Below, piece by piece: positions 26,405 to 35,304 of a DNA stretch of 64,000 nucleotides. This DNA is from CBDAQR01 sp965199055. GTDB taxonomy: Bacteria > Pseudomonadota > Gammaproteobacteria > Pseudomonadales > Halieaceae. The notes under the pieces were generated by a model. That model had not been told where the DNA came from, ran no database searches, and worked only from the letters and a program-made list of their open reading frames with translations. Positions within the stretch are counted from its first letter, which is position 1. Every line of letters starts with the position of its first letter. A program made the translations under genes and the position numbers. Location: assembly GCA_965199055.1 (NCBI GenBank), contig CBDAQR010000003.1:62001-126000 (forward strand). The letters run 5' to 3'.

Positions 26405-27694
26405 CTATTCCTCGGGAGCAGCCGCCTTGGGCGGTTCGCTGTTCTGATACACCAGCAGGGGCTCTGAATCACCGCGAATCACCGATTCGTCGATAACCAC
26501 CTTACTGACGTCATCCCTGGACGGGATGTTGTACATGCTGTCGAGCAGCACCGATTCCAGGATAGACCGCAGCCCACGAGCACCGGTCTTACGTTCCATT
26601 GCCCGTTCCGCAATAGCGTGCAGGCCGTCCTCGCGGAAATCGACTTCCACACCCTCCATCTCGAGCAGCTTGGAGTACTGTTTGGTGAGGGAGTTCTTCG
26701 GTTCGGTAAGAATCTGTACCAATGCCTCTGCGTCCAGCTCCTCGAGCGTGGCGATGACGGGCAGGCGTCCGACAAATTCCGGGATCAAGCCGTAGCGAAC
26801 CAGATCCTCTGGCTCCAGTTCCGACAGTACTTCACCGATATTCTTCGAATCGTCCTTGCTCTTGACCTCTGCGCCAAAGCCAATGCCGCCCTTCTCGGAG
26901 CGATCGCGAATCACTTTGTCCAAGCCAGCGAAGGCGCCGCCACAGATAAAGAGGATGTTGGATGTATCGACCTGCAGGAATTCCTGCTGAGGGTGTTTGC
27001 GACCGCCCTGGGGAGGAACCGAAGCCACCGTACCCTCGATGAGCTTGAGCAACGCCTGCTGCACGCCCTCACCCGAGACATCACGGGTAATAGAGGGGTT
27101 GTCAGACTTGCGCGAAATCTTGTCAATTTCATCGATGTAGACGATACCCACCTGGGCCTTCTCCACATCGTAGTCGCACTTCTGCAGCAGCTTCTGAATA
27201 ATATTTTCGACGTCCTCACCGACATATCCGGCCTCGGTGAGCGTGGTCGCATCTGCGATGGTGAAAGGCACGTCCAACAGGCGAGCCAATGTCTCCGCCA
27301 ACAGGGTTTTGCCGCTGCCGGTGGGACCAACCAGCAAGATATTACTCTTGCCGAGCTCCACGTCATCTGCTCGCCCATCATCATGGCGCAACCGCTTGTA
27401 GTGGTTGTACACCGCGACAGACAGTACTTTCTTGGCGCGCTGCTGACCGATGACATACTCGTCCAGAATCGCCTTGATTTCCTGGGGCACAGGCAGCCGA
27501 TCCTGGGTGCTTTCGCTCCCGGACTCTTGCACTTCCTCGCCGATAATGTCGTTACACAGATCGACGCATTCATCGCAAATGAACACGGATGGTCCTGCAA
27601 TCAGTTTACGAACTTCGTGCTGGCTCTTGCCGCAGAATGAGCAATACAACAGCTTACCGCCGTCATCTCCCGAGTTCGTTGTTTCGTCGGTCAT
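26405..27694 (-). CDS. clpX: ATP-dependent Clp protease ATP-binding subunit ClpX
   Basis: AAA+ unfoldase feeding ClpP. The 429 residues have an N-terminal zinc-binding domain with four Cys (CSFCGKSQ ... CDECVDLC), Walker A GPTGSGKTLLAETLA, Walker B VYIDEIDKI, a GIGFGAEV loop matching the ClpP-docking IGF motif, and the sensor region YGLIPEFVGRLPV. It lies 219 bp downstream of clpP on the same strand. That gap has no recognisable terminator but contains a GGCTTATAAAGCC near-palindrome (27803-27815), so clpX may have its own promoter as well as clpP read-through. Confidence 0.98.
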   Translation of the reverse strand: MTDETTNSGDDGGKLLYCSFCGKSQHEVRKLIAGPSVFICDECVDLCNDIIGEEVQESGSESTQDRLPVPQEIKAILDEYVIGQQRAKKVLSVAVYNHYKRLRHDDGRADDVELGKSNILLVGPTGSGKTLLAETLARLLDVPFTIADATTLTEAGYVGEDVENIIQKLLQKCDYDVEKAQVGIVYIDEIDKISRKSDNPSITRDVSGEGVQQALLKLIEGTVASVPPQGGRKHPQQEFLQVDTSNILFICGGAFAGLDKVIRDRSEKGGIGFGAEVKSKDDSKNIGEVLSELEPEDLVRYGLIPEFVGRLPVIATLEELDAEALVQILTEPKNSLTKQYSKLLEMEGVEVDFREDGLHAIAERAMERKTGARGLRSILESVLLDSMYNIPSRDDVSKVVIDESVIRGDSEPLLVYQNSEPPKAAAPEE

Positions 27695-27913
27695 TTATCT
27701 TCCTGTATGTAGGCCTTGTCCAAGCCGGCTCCCCGCAAACCAGGCTTTACTCGTTCTGACCCTAAGATGCGGATTTTCGGGGCTTATTGCAAGTCCTGTA
27801 CTGGCTTATAAAGCCTGATACAATACTTTACTCCGCATAACGTGAAATGGATCCCATCTCACGCTCATCTGGGCCCACTTCACCTGAACACATTTTAACC
27901 GCCTGAACGAAGC

Positions 27914-28549
27914 TTATTCGCCCTGGCGAGAGTCCAGCACCTCGTCGACAAGGCCATATTCCTTGCTGTCCTGGGCGTTCATGAAGTTGTCGCGCTCGGT
28001 ATCACGTTGGATCGTTTCCAGATCCTGACCCGTGTGCTCCGCCATCAGCTGATTGAGACGCTCACGAATGATGAGAATTTCTCGCGCATGGATATCGATG
28101 TCCGTCGCCTGACCCTGGGCGCCGCCAGAGGGCTGATGGATCATGGTCCGGGCGTTGGGCAAACAATAGCGCTTGCCTTTGGCGCCACCTGCGAGCAGGA
28201 ACGCACCCATACTCGCGGCCTGGCCAACGCACATGGTGCTCACGTCGGGCTTGATGAACTGCATGGTGTCGTAGATCGCCATGCCCGCCGTTACCGAGCC
28301 GCCGGGGCTATTGATGTACAGGTGAATATCTTTGTCGGGATTCTCCGATTCCAGAAACAAGAGCTGCGCCACAATCAGGTTGGCCATCTGGTCCTCGACC
28401 GGGCCGACTGCGAACACGACCCTCTCTTTCAAGAGGCGTGAATATATGTCGTAGGAGCGCTCGCCTCGCGAGGTCTGCTCTACCACCATGGGAATCAGAC
28501 CCAGGTTGTTAATCACGTTGTCGTTCTGTCCGCCAAATTGTTGCGTCAT
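27914..28549 (-). CDS. clpP: ATP-dependent Clp protease proteolytic subunit
   Basis: Serine peptidase forming the tetradecameric barrel used by ClpX and, where present, ClpA. 211 residues, catalytic triad Ser113 (GQAASMGAF), His138 (ARTMIHQPSGG) and Asp187 (DTERDNF), which correspond to mature E. coli Ser97/His122/Asp171 with a constant offset of 16. A short propeptide is expected at the N-terminus. The ATG overlaps the tig stop as ATGA (4 nt), which implies translational coupling with trigger factor. Confidence 0.98.
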   Translation of the reverse strand: MTQQFGGQNDNVINNLGLIPMVVEQTSRGERSYDIYSRLLKERVVFAVGPVEDQMANLIVAQLLFLESENPDKDIHLYINSPGGSVTAGMAIYDTMQFIKPDVSTMCVGQAASMGAFLLAGGAKGKRYCLPNARTMIHQPSGGAQGQATDIDIHAREILIIRERLNQLMAEHTGQDLETIQRDTERDNFMNAQDSKEYGLVDEVLDSRQGE

Positions 28550-29874
28550 GCCTGTTGATTCTCCTGTGCCTTGGCTATAGCTTCCTGGTAGCTACACGCT
28601 TCATCGGTGACCGCAGCATTCTCGATCAGACTATCAACCACCTGATCTTCCAATACCATGGACTCCACGCCCTGCAGCTGCTCCTCGTTTGAGTAGTACC
28701 ACTGTACCACTTGTTCCGGCTCCTGGTAGGTCGAAGCGATTTCCTCGATCGCCTCACGCACCTTGTCACCGTCAGCCTTGAGCTCCTGTTTGGCGATTAA
28801 CTCGCTCAGCACCAGGCCCAATTTCACGGCGCGCTCCGCCTGATCCTGGAACATCTCGGCCGGCAGCAGACTCTGCAGATCCAGGTCTTGAGCGCCGGCA
28901 CCACCAAACTGTTGGAACATCTGATTGCGCATCGTATCGATCTCGCGCTCTATCAGCGCCTTGGGTACCTCTTGTGACTCGTGCGCGCTAATCACAGAGT
29001 CCATAATTTGCTGCTTTACGGTCGCCTTCACAGCGTTGCTCAATTCCCGCTGCATGTTGTCGCCGATCTCCTTGCGGAATTGCTCTTCGCCGCCCTCTTC
29101 GACACCGTACTTACCGAATAATTCATCATGCATCGGCGCCAACACCTGCTCGCTCACAGAGTTCAGCGTGATTTTGAACTGTACCGCCGCGCCTTTGAGT
29201 TCTTCGTTGTGATACTCATCAGGAAAGCTCAGGTCGAGGGTCTTTTCCTCACCGGCGCTCATGCCAACAATTCCGTCCTCAAAACCTGGAATCATACGGC
29301 CGGAGCCCAATTCGAGATCAGTTCCTTCGGCGCTACCACCGTCAAAAGCTTCACCCTCTTTGGTGCCCGCATAGTCAATATTGACCTGGTCACCCTCGGC
29401 GGCGGCCCGCTCAACCGCTTCCCAGCCGCCCTGCTGCTTGCGGAAAATCTCAATCATGTTGTCGATATCAGCGTCGGTCACCTCAGCCTGGGGACGACTG
29501 ATCTCAATGCCGGACATGTCCGCCAGTTCGATATCCGGAAACACTTCGAAGGTGGCAACGAACTCAATATCCTTGCCTTCTTCCAGCGACTTGGGCTCAA
29601 TGCTGGGCTGCCCTGCGGGCTTCAGGTTCTCCTGGTTCACGGCCTCATAAAATGACTGACTCATCACTTCGCCGAGCACTTCCTGGCGCACACCCGCCCC
29701 GAAACGCTGCTTGATCACCTTCATGGGAACCTTACCGGGGCGGAAACCGTCCAGGCGCACGTTCTTGGCTGCCTTCTGGAGGCGCGTGTTTACCTCGCTC
29801 TCCACTCGTTCGGCGGGTACGCCGACTGTCAAACGACGCTCCAAACCTGAAGTCGTCTCAATAAAAACCTGCAT
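28546..29874 (-). CDS. tig: Trigger factor
   Basis: Ribosome-bound chaperone and prolyl isomerase. The 442 residues begin MQVFIETTSGLERRLTVGVPAE, contain the ribosome-binding signature GFRPGKVPMKVI (about 44-55), the FKBP-type PPIase domain around 150-240 (AAEGDQVNIDYAG, MIPGFEDGIVGMSAGEEKT) and the helical C-terminal arm region. A GAGGA site precedes the ATG. It starts only 23 nt after the mature 3' end of tRNA-Leu(UAG), so it is probably part of a tRNA-tig-clpP transcript processed at the tRNA 3' end. Confidence 0.97.
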   Translation of the reverse strand: MQVFIETTSGLERRLTVGVPAERVESEVNTRLQKAAKNVRLDGFRPGKVPMKVIKQRFGAGVRQEVLGEVMSQSFYEAVNQENLKPAGQPSIEPKSLEEGKDIEFVATFEVFPDIELADMSGIEISRPQAEVTDADIDNMIEIFRKQQGGWEAVERAAAEGDQVNIDYAGTKEGEAFDGGSAEGTDLELGSGRMIPGFEDGIVGMSAGEEKTLDLSFPDEYHNEELKGAAVQFKITLNSVSEQVLAPMHDELFGKYGVEEGGEEQFRKEIGDNMQRELSNAVKATVKQQIMDSVISAHESQEVPKALIEREIDTMRNQMFQQFGGAGAQDLDLQSLLPAEMFQDQAERAVKLGLVLSELIAKQELKADGDKVREAIEEIASTYQEPEQVVQWYYSNEEQLQGVESMVLEDQVVDSLIENAAVTDEACSYQEAIAKAQENQQA

Positions 29875-29897
29875 GAATAATCCTCAGAACAAAAAAC

Positions 29898-29983
<86 letters not shown>

Positions 29984-30141
29984 TGTATCTCTGCCCGCAC
30001 TCGCTGTTACTTCAAATGGCTTGAACAGTCTTCCCTAACTATCTGAAAAGATGGGATATTAATTCGTCGTTCAAGCGTTGGATGCGGGGCTGCCACAAGG
30101 GCGGGGATTCTGCCACAAAGGTCTTGGCGCTTCAAGCCGTT

Positions 30142-31173
30142 CTAACCGGTCAAACAGGCGGGATCGAAGCGGTATTTTTCCTCCAACCAATCGGCAATCT
30201 CGTCGGCCGCGGCTTCACCGAATGAGCGATAACGAAGCACCAAATCTGACCTTAACGACGCCTCAATCTGATCGAGGCCTCGCTCCTGAAACAGCCCCCG
30301 GTCCCGGGCGAGTTGCTCACTCAGGGCGGAGCCGAAGTAACGATCAAGTTGGGGCGTCGCAGCGGCCAGCCCCGCGAGGGGATACATGGACAGATACGCC
30401 TGATTCATGGGATTGCAAAGGTGCCCCGCTACAACGTTAGCGAGCGCGGAATCTCGATCTGGCATGGGGTCCAGGTGCAGATAACGCGAGGCTTTTTCGC
30501 CATCGTTTACCGGATAGTTGTCCCATAGCAGCGGCGCCCGCTCTAGCTTTGCAGCTATCTCGGTTATGTCACTGGCCCGGATGGATTGGGAGCAAACTTC
30601 ATTGCCGGTCCAGAATACCGCGATGTCTGGCGCCAGGAGCCGGCCCAAGTCTTCCCAATAGTTCTCAGGCATGGCACCGAAAAATCGTTCCAATACCGGG
30701 TCATACGAGTAATAGGTCGGACAGCACAGCAGATGCTCAGCGGCACTCCACTGGCGCACATCGGCCACTATTTCCGCCTGGCGCTGCGCTAGATCTGTAC
30801 AATCTCCCGGCATATCATCAAACAGAATCGCGAGAAGGTTGCCGCCTAAGGCGTCTATTTGCTCGATCTTGTCCCGCAATGCCTGCTTTTGCCGGGTGCC
30901 GTAATCCAGGTAAAGGGCGTATGGCGATAAACCAACGCCCCAATTGAGAGCCTTAGTGCGGTAGCACGCCGCCAAAGCGCTGAGCTCAGACCGTATCTCT
31001 TCTGGCCATGCCTCTTGCCACTCATGACGCAAAAAGCGGTCCCCTTTGGGACAGTACAGATAGGTGTTGAGCTTGTGGGCGGCCAGAAAGCCCGCGTAAT
31101 CACGCCGCGCCTGCCAGCTCCATTCTCGACCGTAAAAGCCTTCAACGACACCTGACAGGTACTCTCGAGACAC
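30142..31173 (-). CDS. GH84-family beta-N-acetylglucosaminidase (O-GlcNAcase/hyaluronidase-like)
   Basis: A 343-residue glycoside hydrolase, probably cleaving terminal N-acetylglucosamine by substrate-assisted catalysis. The GH84 fingerprints are VEGFYGREW at about residues 10-18, Y-x-Y-CPKGD at 38-45 and the paired catalytic aspartates LFDDMPG (Asp119, Asp120). GTG at 31173 is chosen because GAGGAG lies 6 nt before it; the TTG at 31179 would abut that site. No signal peptide is seen, so it is cytoplasmic unless exported otherwise. Only the catalytic domain is present, without carbohydrate-binding modules. No sugar-transport or catabolic genes adjoin it, and its physiological substrate is unknown. 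Confidence 0.85.
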   Translation of the reverse strand: MSREYLSGVVEGFYGREWSWQARRDYAGFLAAHKLNTYLYCPKGDRFLRHEWQEAWPEEIRSELSALAACYRTKALNWGVGLSPYALYLDYGTRQKQALRDKIEQIDALGGNLLAILFDDMPGDCTDLAQRQAEIVADVRQWSAAEHLLCCPTYYSYDPVLERFFGAMPENYWEDLGRLLAPDIAVFWTGNEVCSQSIRASDITEIAAKLERAPLLWDNYPVNDGEKASRYLHLDPMPDRDSALANVVAGHLCNPMNQAYLSMYPLAGLAAATPQLDRYFGSALSEQLARDRGLFQERGLDQIEASLRSDLVLRYRSFGEAAADEIADWLEEKYRFDPACLTG

Positions 31174-31245
31174 TGCCAACTCCTCACTTGGGAATTAAAT
31201 GTTCTTTTGTTATCGCAAATTATTTTAAAAAACGTGGCGAAAAAT

Positions 31246-31274
31246 TTGGAAAATTACCATTTTTACGCAATACT
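31246..31274 (+). promoter_or_regulatory. Candidate sigma-70 promoter of a small RNA
   Basis: TTGGAA (31246-31251), exactly 17 bp, then AATACT (31269-31274); each hexamer has 4 of 6 consensus bases. The 45 bp upstream are very AT-rich, like an UP element. Predicted start is near 31281. No protein-coding gene follows on the plus strand. Confidence 0.55.
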
Positions 31275-31280
31275 AGAAGT

Positions 31281-31410
31281 GTGGGCGCCTATCCCCTAGT
31301 TCAAACGGGCGTCCGCCGGGGCACTCTCAGTGTCCCAATTAGGGAAGCAATTCCTTTATGTTTCACTCCTAATGGTCTTATTGGGCTCCCTACCAGGAGC
31401 CCATTTTTTT
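31281..31410 (+). ncRNA. Candidate free-standing structured small RNA of about 130 nt
   Basis: A promoter-like element, a region with several complementary arms and a textbook terminator bracket about 130 nt on the plus strand, between GH84 and the PilZ gene (both minus). CCCUAGUU (31293-31300 region) can pair with AAUUAGGG downstream with one G-U. It encloses a hairpin of GGGGCACU and AGUGUCCC with a 3-nt loop near 31318-31336. A single-stranded U- and A-rich stretch lies between this fold and the terminator, where an Hfq-type RNA could pair with targets. No ORF with a ribosome-binding site is seen. No known Rfam family was recognised. Expression is inferred. Confidence 0.5.
31382..31410 (+). 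terminator. Rho-independent terminator of the candidate small RNA
   Basis: Perfect 8-bp stem TGGGCTCC (31382-31389) / GGAGCCCA (31396-31403), 6-nt loop, then seven T (31404-31410). The T-run is on the plus strand only, so it does not serve the flanking minus-strand genes well. Confidence 0.85.
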
Positions 31411-31431
31411 GCCCGCCGCAAACGGGCTTCA

Positions 31432-31779
31432 CTACATGGTATGGGTAGGACGGTCTGATTCCAGAGAACCGGCGAGATGGTTCTCGATCTTGGAGTTGGC
31501 GGTTGCGTCTTCTTCACTGAACTGCACGCCAATACCGGCGGTGCGATTGCCCTGCGCGCCCTTTGGCGTGATCCAAACCACCTTTCCGGCGATGGGGATC
31601 TTCTCCGGCTCATCCATCAAGTTGAGCAACATGAAGACCTCATCACCAATCTTGTAGGGTTTGTTCGTGGGCACGAACAGGCCGCCATGTTCCAAATAGG
31701 GCATATAGGCAGAATACAGCACGGCCTTATCCTTGATTGTGAGAGACAGGATGCCATTGCGTCCACCTTGCTGACTCAC
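31432..31779 (-). CDS. PilZ-domain protein (type IV pilus-associated, PilZ orthologue type)
   Basis: A 115-residue single PilZ domain: ILSLTIKDKAVLYSAYMPYLEHGGLFVPTN, then GDEVFMLLNLMDEP and KVVWITPKGAQGNRTAGIGVQF. The R-x3-R c-di-GMP-binding motif expected near the N-terminus is absent, as in the founding Pseudomonas PilZ, which acts through PilB/FimX rather than binding c-di-GMP. Location immediately after holB is the conserved place of that pilZ. Start is GTG at 31779. No tatD follows, unlike in many relatives; the operon seems to end here. Confidence 0.88.
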   Translation of the reverse strand: MSQQGGRNGILSLTIKDKAVLYSAYMPYLEHGGLFVPTNKPYKIGDEVFMLLNLMDEPEKIPIAGKVVWITPKGAQGNRTAGIGVQFSEEDATANSKIENHLAGSLESDRPTHTM

Positions 31780-31822
31780 TGTACGCGCCCTCTTCGTTTC
31801 GATGGGTCAAATGGTATCACCA

Positions 31823-32785
31823 TCACGGCCAGTCTCCCACTACCTGCACCAGGCGACCGGCGCAGTCTTCAATGGCCAATTGTCGGTTGGGATTGGCGCC
31901 GTTCGCTACAGAGCGCCGCAGCCGCGCCAGCTCATCGCGCAGCAGAAACGCTTCTCTACCCTGACTTCTGAGGCCATCCATCACCGCAGCGCGGAGCAGA
32001 GACTCCAGTTTATACTGGAGCAGACTCAGCACACGCTCCAGACTGAGGTCGGCCACCAGCTGCGGAAAGTCCAGGGCTGATATTTTACCTTCCAACAAGG
32101 CATCCAGCCCTTTTTGAACAGCTCGCTCCTGATCCTGGCGGTCCTCGAGAAATAGTTCCCTCGCCGCCATGGGGCGCCCCGCCGCCAGCTGCAACAGGTC
32201 CGCCGCAGTCGCCTCATCGCCCGTATATTGCGTTAACCAACTCAGCGCCTCACCCGCACTCGGCAGCGGGAGTGCGGACACCTGGCAACGGGAGCGCACC
32301 GTTGCCGGTAATGCGCTGGGCTGATGACTGTATAACAGGAGCGTAGTAGACGCCGAGGGCTCTTCCAGGCACTTGAGCAGGGCATTGGCGGCGTTGTTAT
32401 TCATCAGCTCCGCAGGACCTAATACGATGAGTTTACGCGGGCCCAAGGAGGGAGTTTGAGCAGCAAATTCGATGAGTCTGCGCACCTGGTCGATTTTTAT
32501 CACCCGGCTATCGTCTTCGGGTTCAACGCGCAAGAGATCCGGGTTCGAACCCGCTTGAAGCAACTCACAGGAACGGCATTCACCGCAAGCAGTACCGGCC
32601 TTAGGAGACATGCAGAGGGCGCGGGCCGCCAACGCCAGGAGGAAATATTGCTTACCAATGGCAGCCGGACCTGCGAGCAGAGTCGCGTGCGGGAAGCTGT
32701 CATCAGACAGCAGTTTTTCCAGCCGTGACCAGGTCTCGCGCTGCCAGGTCAATGGCGCCTGGGGCCAGCGGCGCTCAGTGTCCAT
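31823..32785 (-). CDS. holB: DNA polymerase III delta prime subunit
   Basis: Clamp-loader subunit, 320 residues. It shows a degenerate P-loop (GPAAIGKQYF), a zinc-binding Cys cluster (CMSPKAGTACGECRSCELL) and the RFC-box-like segment RKLIVLGPAELMNNNAANALLKCLEEP. The loss of a proper Walker A agrees with the non-ATPase role of delta prime as the clamp-loader stator. The ATG overlaps the tmk stop by 11 nt, in the conserved order mltG-tmk-holB-pilZ. Confidence 0.95.
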   Translation of the reverse strand: MDTERRWPQAPLTWQRETWSRLEKLLSDDSFPHATLLAGPAAIGKQYFLLALAARALCMSPKAGTACGECRSCELLQAGSNPDLLRVEPEDDSRVIKIDQVRRLIEFAAQTPSLGPRKLIVLGPAELMNNNAANALLKCLEEPSASTTLLLYSHQPSALPATVRSRCQVSALPLPSAGEALSWLTQYTGDEATAADLLQLAAGRPMAARELFLEDRQDQERAVQKGLDALLEGKISALDFPQLVADLSLERVLSLLQYKLESLLRAAVMDGLRSQGREAFLLRDELARLRRSVANGANPNRQLAIEDCAGRLVQVVGDWP

Positions 32786-33413
32786 GGTGTTTGCTCGCTA
32801 GCGTTTGGATGACGCTCTCTAAATCGCATTGAATGTCGCTCAGCGCGCGATTGGTATCGATAACGCGGAAGCGATTCTGATCCAGCGCGGCACGTTCGAG
32901 GTAAGTCTTGCGCACTCGCTCAAAGAAGGCTTGCTCTTCACTTTCGAAGCGATCGAGCGCGCCACGCGCACCTGCACGCTGCATACCCACTTCAATCGGC
33001 GCATCCAGCAGAAGCGTCACATCGGGGCGCAGACTCCCTTGTACCAGGTCTTCCAACGCGGCAATTTGACCAACGGGCATGTCACGCCCGCCGCCTTGAT
33101 AGGCGTAGGTGGCGTCCGTGAAACGATCGCAAATCACCCATTCACCCCGTTCCAGCGCCGGTAAAATAACCTGCTCCAGGTGTTGAGCACGCGCCGCGAA
33201 CACGAGTAACAATTCTGCACTGACCGCCATTGATTCCTCTCTAGGTTGCAGCAGCAACTCACGAATCGACTCAGCGAGTGGCGTGCCCCCCGGCTCACGA
33301 GTGAGACAATAGGGAATGCCCCGATCACACAGCAGTTTTTCCAGGTATTCGATATTGGTGCTTTTACCAACACCCTCCCCGCCTTCAACCGTAATAAACA
33401 GACCTCGACTCAT
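32775..33413 (-). CDS. tmk: Thymidylate kinase
   Basis: Phosphorylates dTMP to dTDP. The 212 residues have P-loop EGGEGVGKSTN at about 9-19, the DR motif in CDRFTDATYAYQGGGRDM, and a LID-region GARGALDRFESEEQAFFERV. Starts 4 nt inside the end of mltG (ATGA overlap) and itself overlaps holB, so translation is tightly coupled along this operon. Confidence 0.97.
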   Translation of the reverse strand: MSRGLFITVEGGEGVGKSTNIEYLEKLLCDRGIPYCLTREPGGTPLAESIRELLLQPREESMAVSAELLLVFAARAQHLEQVILPALERGEWVICDRFTDATYAYQGGGRDMPVGQIAALEDLVQGSLRPDVTLLLDAPIEVGMQRAGARGALDRFESEEQAFFERVRKTYLERAALDQNRFRVIDTNRALSDIQCDLESVIQTLASKHHGH

Positions 33414-34450
33414 TCTGCGACTTTACTTCTCCTGGCGGGGCTGGATCGATAATCCTTGCGACGCTTAAGTTGATATTGCCGAACAGCGGCGTTGTGCTGC
33501 TCCAGTGTTGTAGAGAATACATGACTGCCATCCCCGCGCGCGACAAAATACAGCGCCTCGCCATCCTCTGGATGCAGGGCTGCCTCAATAGCCGCTTTCC
33601 CCGGCAGCGCGATAGGCCCCGGCGGTAGCCCGCGATGCTGATAGGTGTTGTAACGATTGCCCGCATCCTCCAGATGTGAGCGCCGCAAATCTCCGTCGAA
33701 ACCATCGCCCAGGCCAAAAATGATGGTGGGGTCAGTTTGTAGCTTCATGTTTTTTTGCAGGCGCCGAATGAAAACGCCTGCAATTTGTTTGCGCTCACTG
33801 GCCAGACCAGTCTCCTTCTCGACGATTGAGGCCAGAATCAGTGCCTCTTGTGGTGAAGCGAGGGGCAGCCCCACCCTGCGGCCCTCCCAACTGCGCTGCA
33901 ATTCCTCGCGCATACGCCGGTGCGCTGCGCGAAGCACGTCGAAATCAGTCTCTCCCCTGGGGAAGGTGTAGGTGTCGGGAAAAAACTGGCCCTCCAGCGG
34001 CAGCTCAGCAGCCACGAGAGCGCGCAATCGATTATCCGTGATCCCGTCCAGCGTCACTGAGAGCTGGGGATGGGAGTGAAGAATGCCGATCGCTTCTCGC
34101 AGATTGATACCTTCCGGCAGCGTAACCCGGTAAAGAACCACCTTGCCCGCCACCAAGGTGGCGAGAAGCTCCTGCGGCGACATTGCAGGACTTAACTCGA
34201 ACTCACCTCGCTTGATAGTGCTGGCCTGACCTTGAAGGCGAGCGATCAACTGCCACAGGGATGGATACGCGAGTAATTCGGCCCGTTGTAGTTGCTGCGC
34301 AACAGACGCCAGCGAAGCACCGGAGCGCACGGTGACAATAATGGAGTCTCCACCCTCAGTTCCAGGCCGTTGCCACCATTGCCACACCCACAGCAACGCA
34401 ATACTTGCCGTTAGCGCTAGCGTGAGTAGCAACAATAGGAGTTTTTTCAT
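33410..34450 (-). CDS. mltG: Endolytic murein transglycosylase MltG
   Basis: Inner-membrane anchored lytic transglycosylase that cleaves nascent glycan strands and so sets their length. 346 residues: one TM near the N-terminus (LLLLLLTLALTASIALLWVW), a LysM-like YceG region (KRGEFELSPAMSPQELLATLV), then the catalytic segment with Glu in ILASIVEKETGLASERK and the downstream LQTDPTIIFGLG and YNTYQHRGLPPGPI motifs. Overlaps pabC by 4 nt upstream and tmk by 4 nt downstream. Confidence 0.96.
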   Translation of the reverse strand: MKKLLLLLLTLALTASIALLWVWQWWQRPGTEGGDSIIVTVRSGASLASVAQQLQRAELLAYPSLWQLIARLQGQASTIKRGEFELSPAMSPQELLATLVAGKVVLYRVTLPEGINLREAIGILHSHPQLSVTLDGITDNRLRALVAAELPLEGQFFPDTYTFPRGETDFDVLRAAHRRMREELQRSWEGRRVGLPLASPQEALILASIVEKETGLASERKQIAGVFIRRLQKNMKLQTDPTIIFGLGDGFDGDLRRSHLEDAGNRYNTYQHRGLPPGPIALPGKAAIEAALHPEDGEALYFVARGDGSHVFSTTLEQHNAAVRQYQLKRRKDYRSSPARRSKVAE

Positions 34451-35292
34451 TCAGCGTGCAGTTCTGAGCGATCGAAAAACAATGCCCGCAGAGTATCCGC
34501 CACCTGGGTTGAGGTAAAGCGGGCCCCGGGGACGGCGCTTACCGAACGCACACCCACCAATGAATTGGTAAGGAATATTTCATTGGCCTGAGCCAGGTCA
34601 GCAGGTAGCAACGGCGCTTCACTGGCACGCAGGCCGGCTTCTGCCGCCAGCTGATCCAGTATCAGCGCACGCACAATGCCGGCAATCCCGGCATCCGCGA
34701 CAGGCGGGGTAAGAAGATTATCTTCGATTACAGCAAACAGGTTCGCCGAGACCGCCGATACCAGGTTGCCGTCGCTGCCCACCATAAGGCCCTCGTCCGC
34801 ACCCTGCTCGGCCACCTCTCTCGCGGCCAGCACTTGCTCCAAACGGTTGCCGTGCTTAATACCAGCCAAGCGAGGCTGGGTAGGGATGATAAGGTCGCAC
34901 TGCACGAGTCTCGCTGGCGCCGCTGTTTCGCGCCAGGCCAGGCTGGGTTCCGATAAGGCCAAGGCCACGGAGGGCTTATCGGGTTGCGCCCCGTATCCTC
35001 GCGCGCCGGCGCCTCGACTCAGCGTAATACGAACAACCGCGTCCTCGATGGCCTGACGTTGCAGCCAATCGAATGCAAGGTCAATGTGTTGCTGAATGGA
35101 TTCGCCGGGAAAGGGAATGCCCAACAGCGCCGCTCCTTTGGCGAGGCGCTGCAAATGTAGGCTCAACCAGTGGAAGCGGCCCTGAGCGACACGCAGCGTC
35201 TCAAACAGGCTATCGCCGTAACAATAGGCTCGGTCGTTAATACTGGGCTGCTCGCCCGGCCTTGTATCCAGCCAGTGATGCGGCAGGCTCAT
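34447..35292 (-). CDS. pabC: Aminodeoxychorismate lyase
   Basis: PLP-dependent class IV fold-type enzyme that releases pyruvate from 4-amino-4-deoxychorismate to give p-aminobenzoate for folate. 281 residues, with DRAYCYGDSLFETLRV near the N-terminus, the catalytic Lys in GIKHGNRLEQVLAAREV, and a cofactor-phosphate region EIFLTNSLVGVRSV. It lies between fabF and mltG, the conserved location of pabC, which separates it from branched-chain aminotransferases and D-amino acid transaminases of the same fold. Confidence 0.94.
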   Translation of the reverse strand: MSLPHHWLDTRPGEQPSINDRAYCYGDSLFETLRVAQGRFHWLSLHLQRLAKGAALLGIPFPGESIQQHIDLAFDWLQRQAIEDAVVRITLSRGAGARGYGAQPDKPSVALALSEPSLAWRETAAPARLVQCDLIIPTQPRLAGIKHGNRLEQVLAAREVAEQGADEGLMVGSDGNLVSAVSANLFAVIEDNLLTPPVADAGIAGIVRALILDQLAAEAGLRASEAPLLPADLAQANEIFLTNSLVGVRSVSAVPGARFTSTQVADTLRALFFDRSELHAE

Positions 35293-35304
35293 TCGGCCCG
35301 CCGG

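Noticed and set aside
26618..27640. 340-residue plus-strand frame opposite clpX
   Set aside because: It is the shadow of clpX, whose zinc finger and AAA+ motifs are intact on the minus strand.
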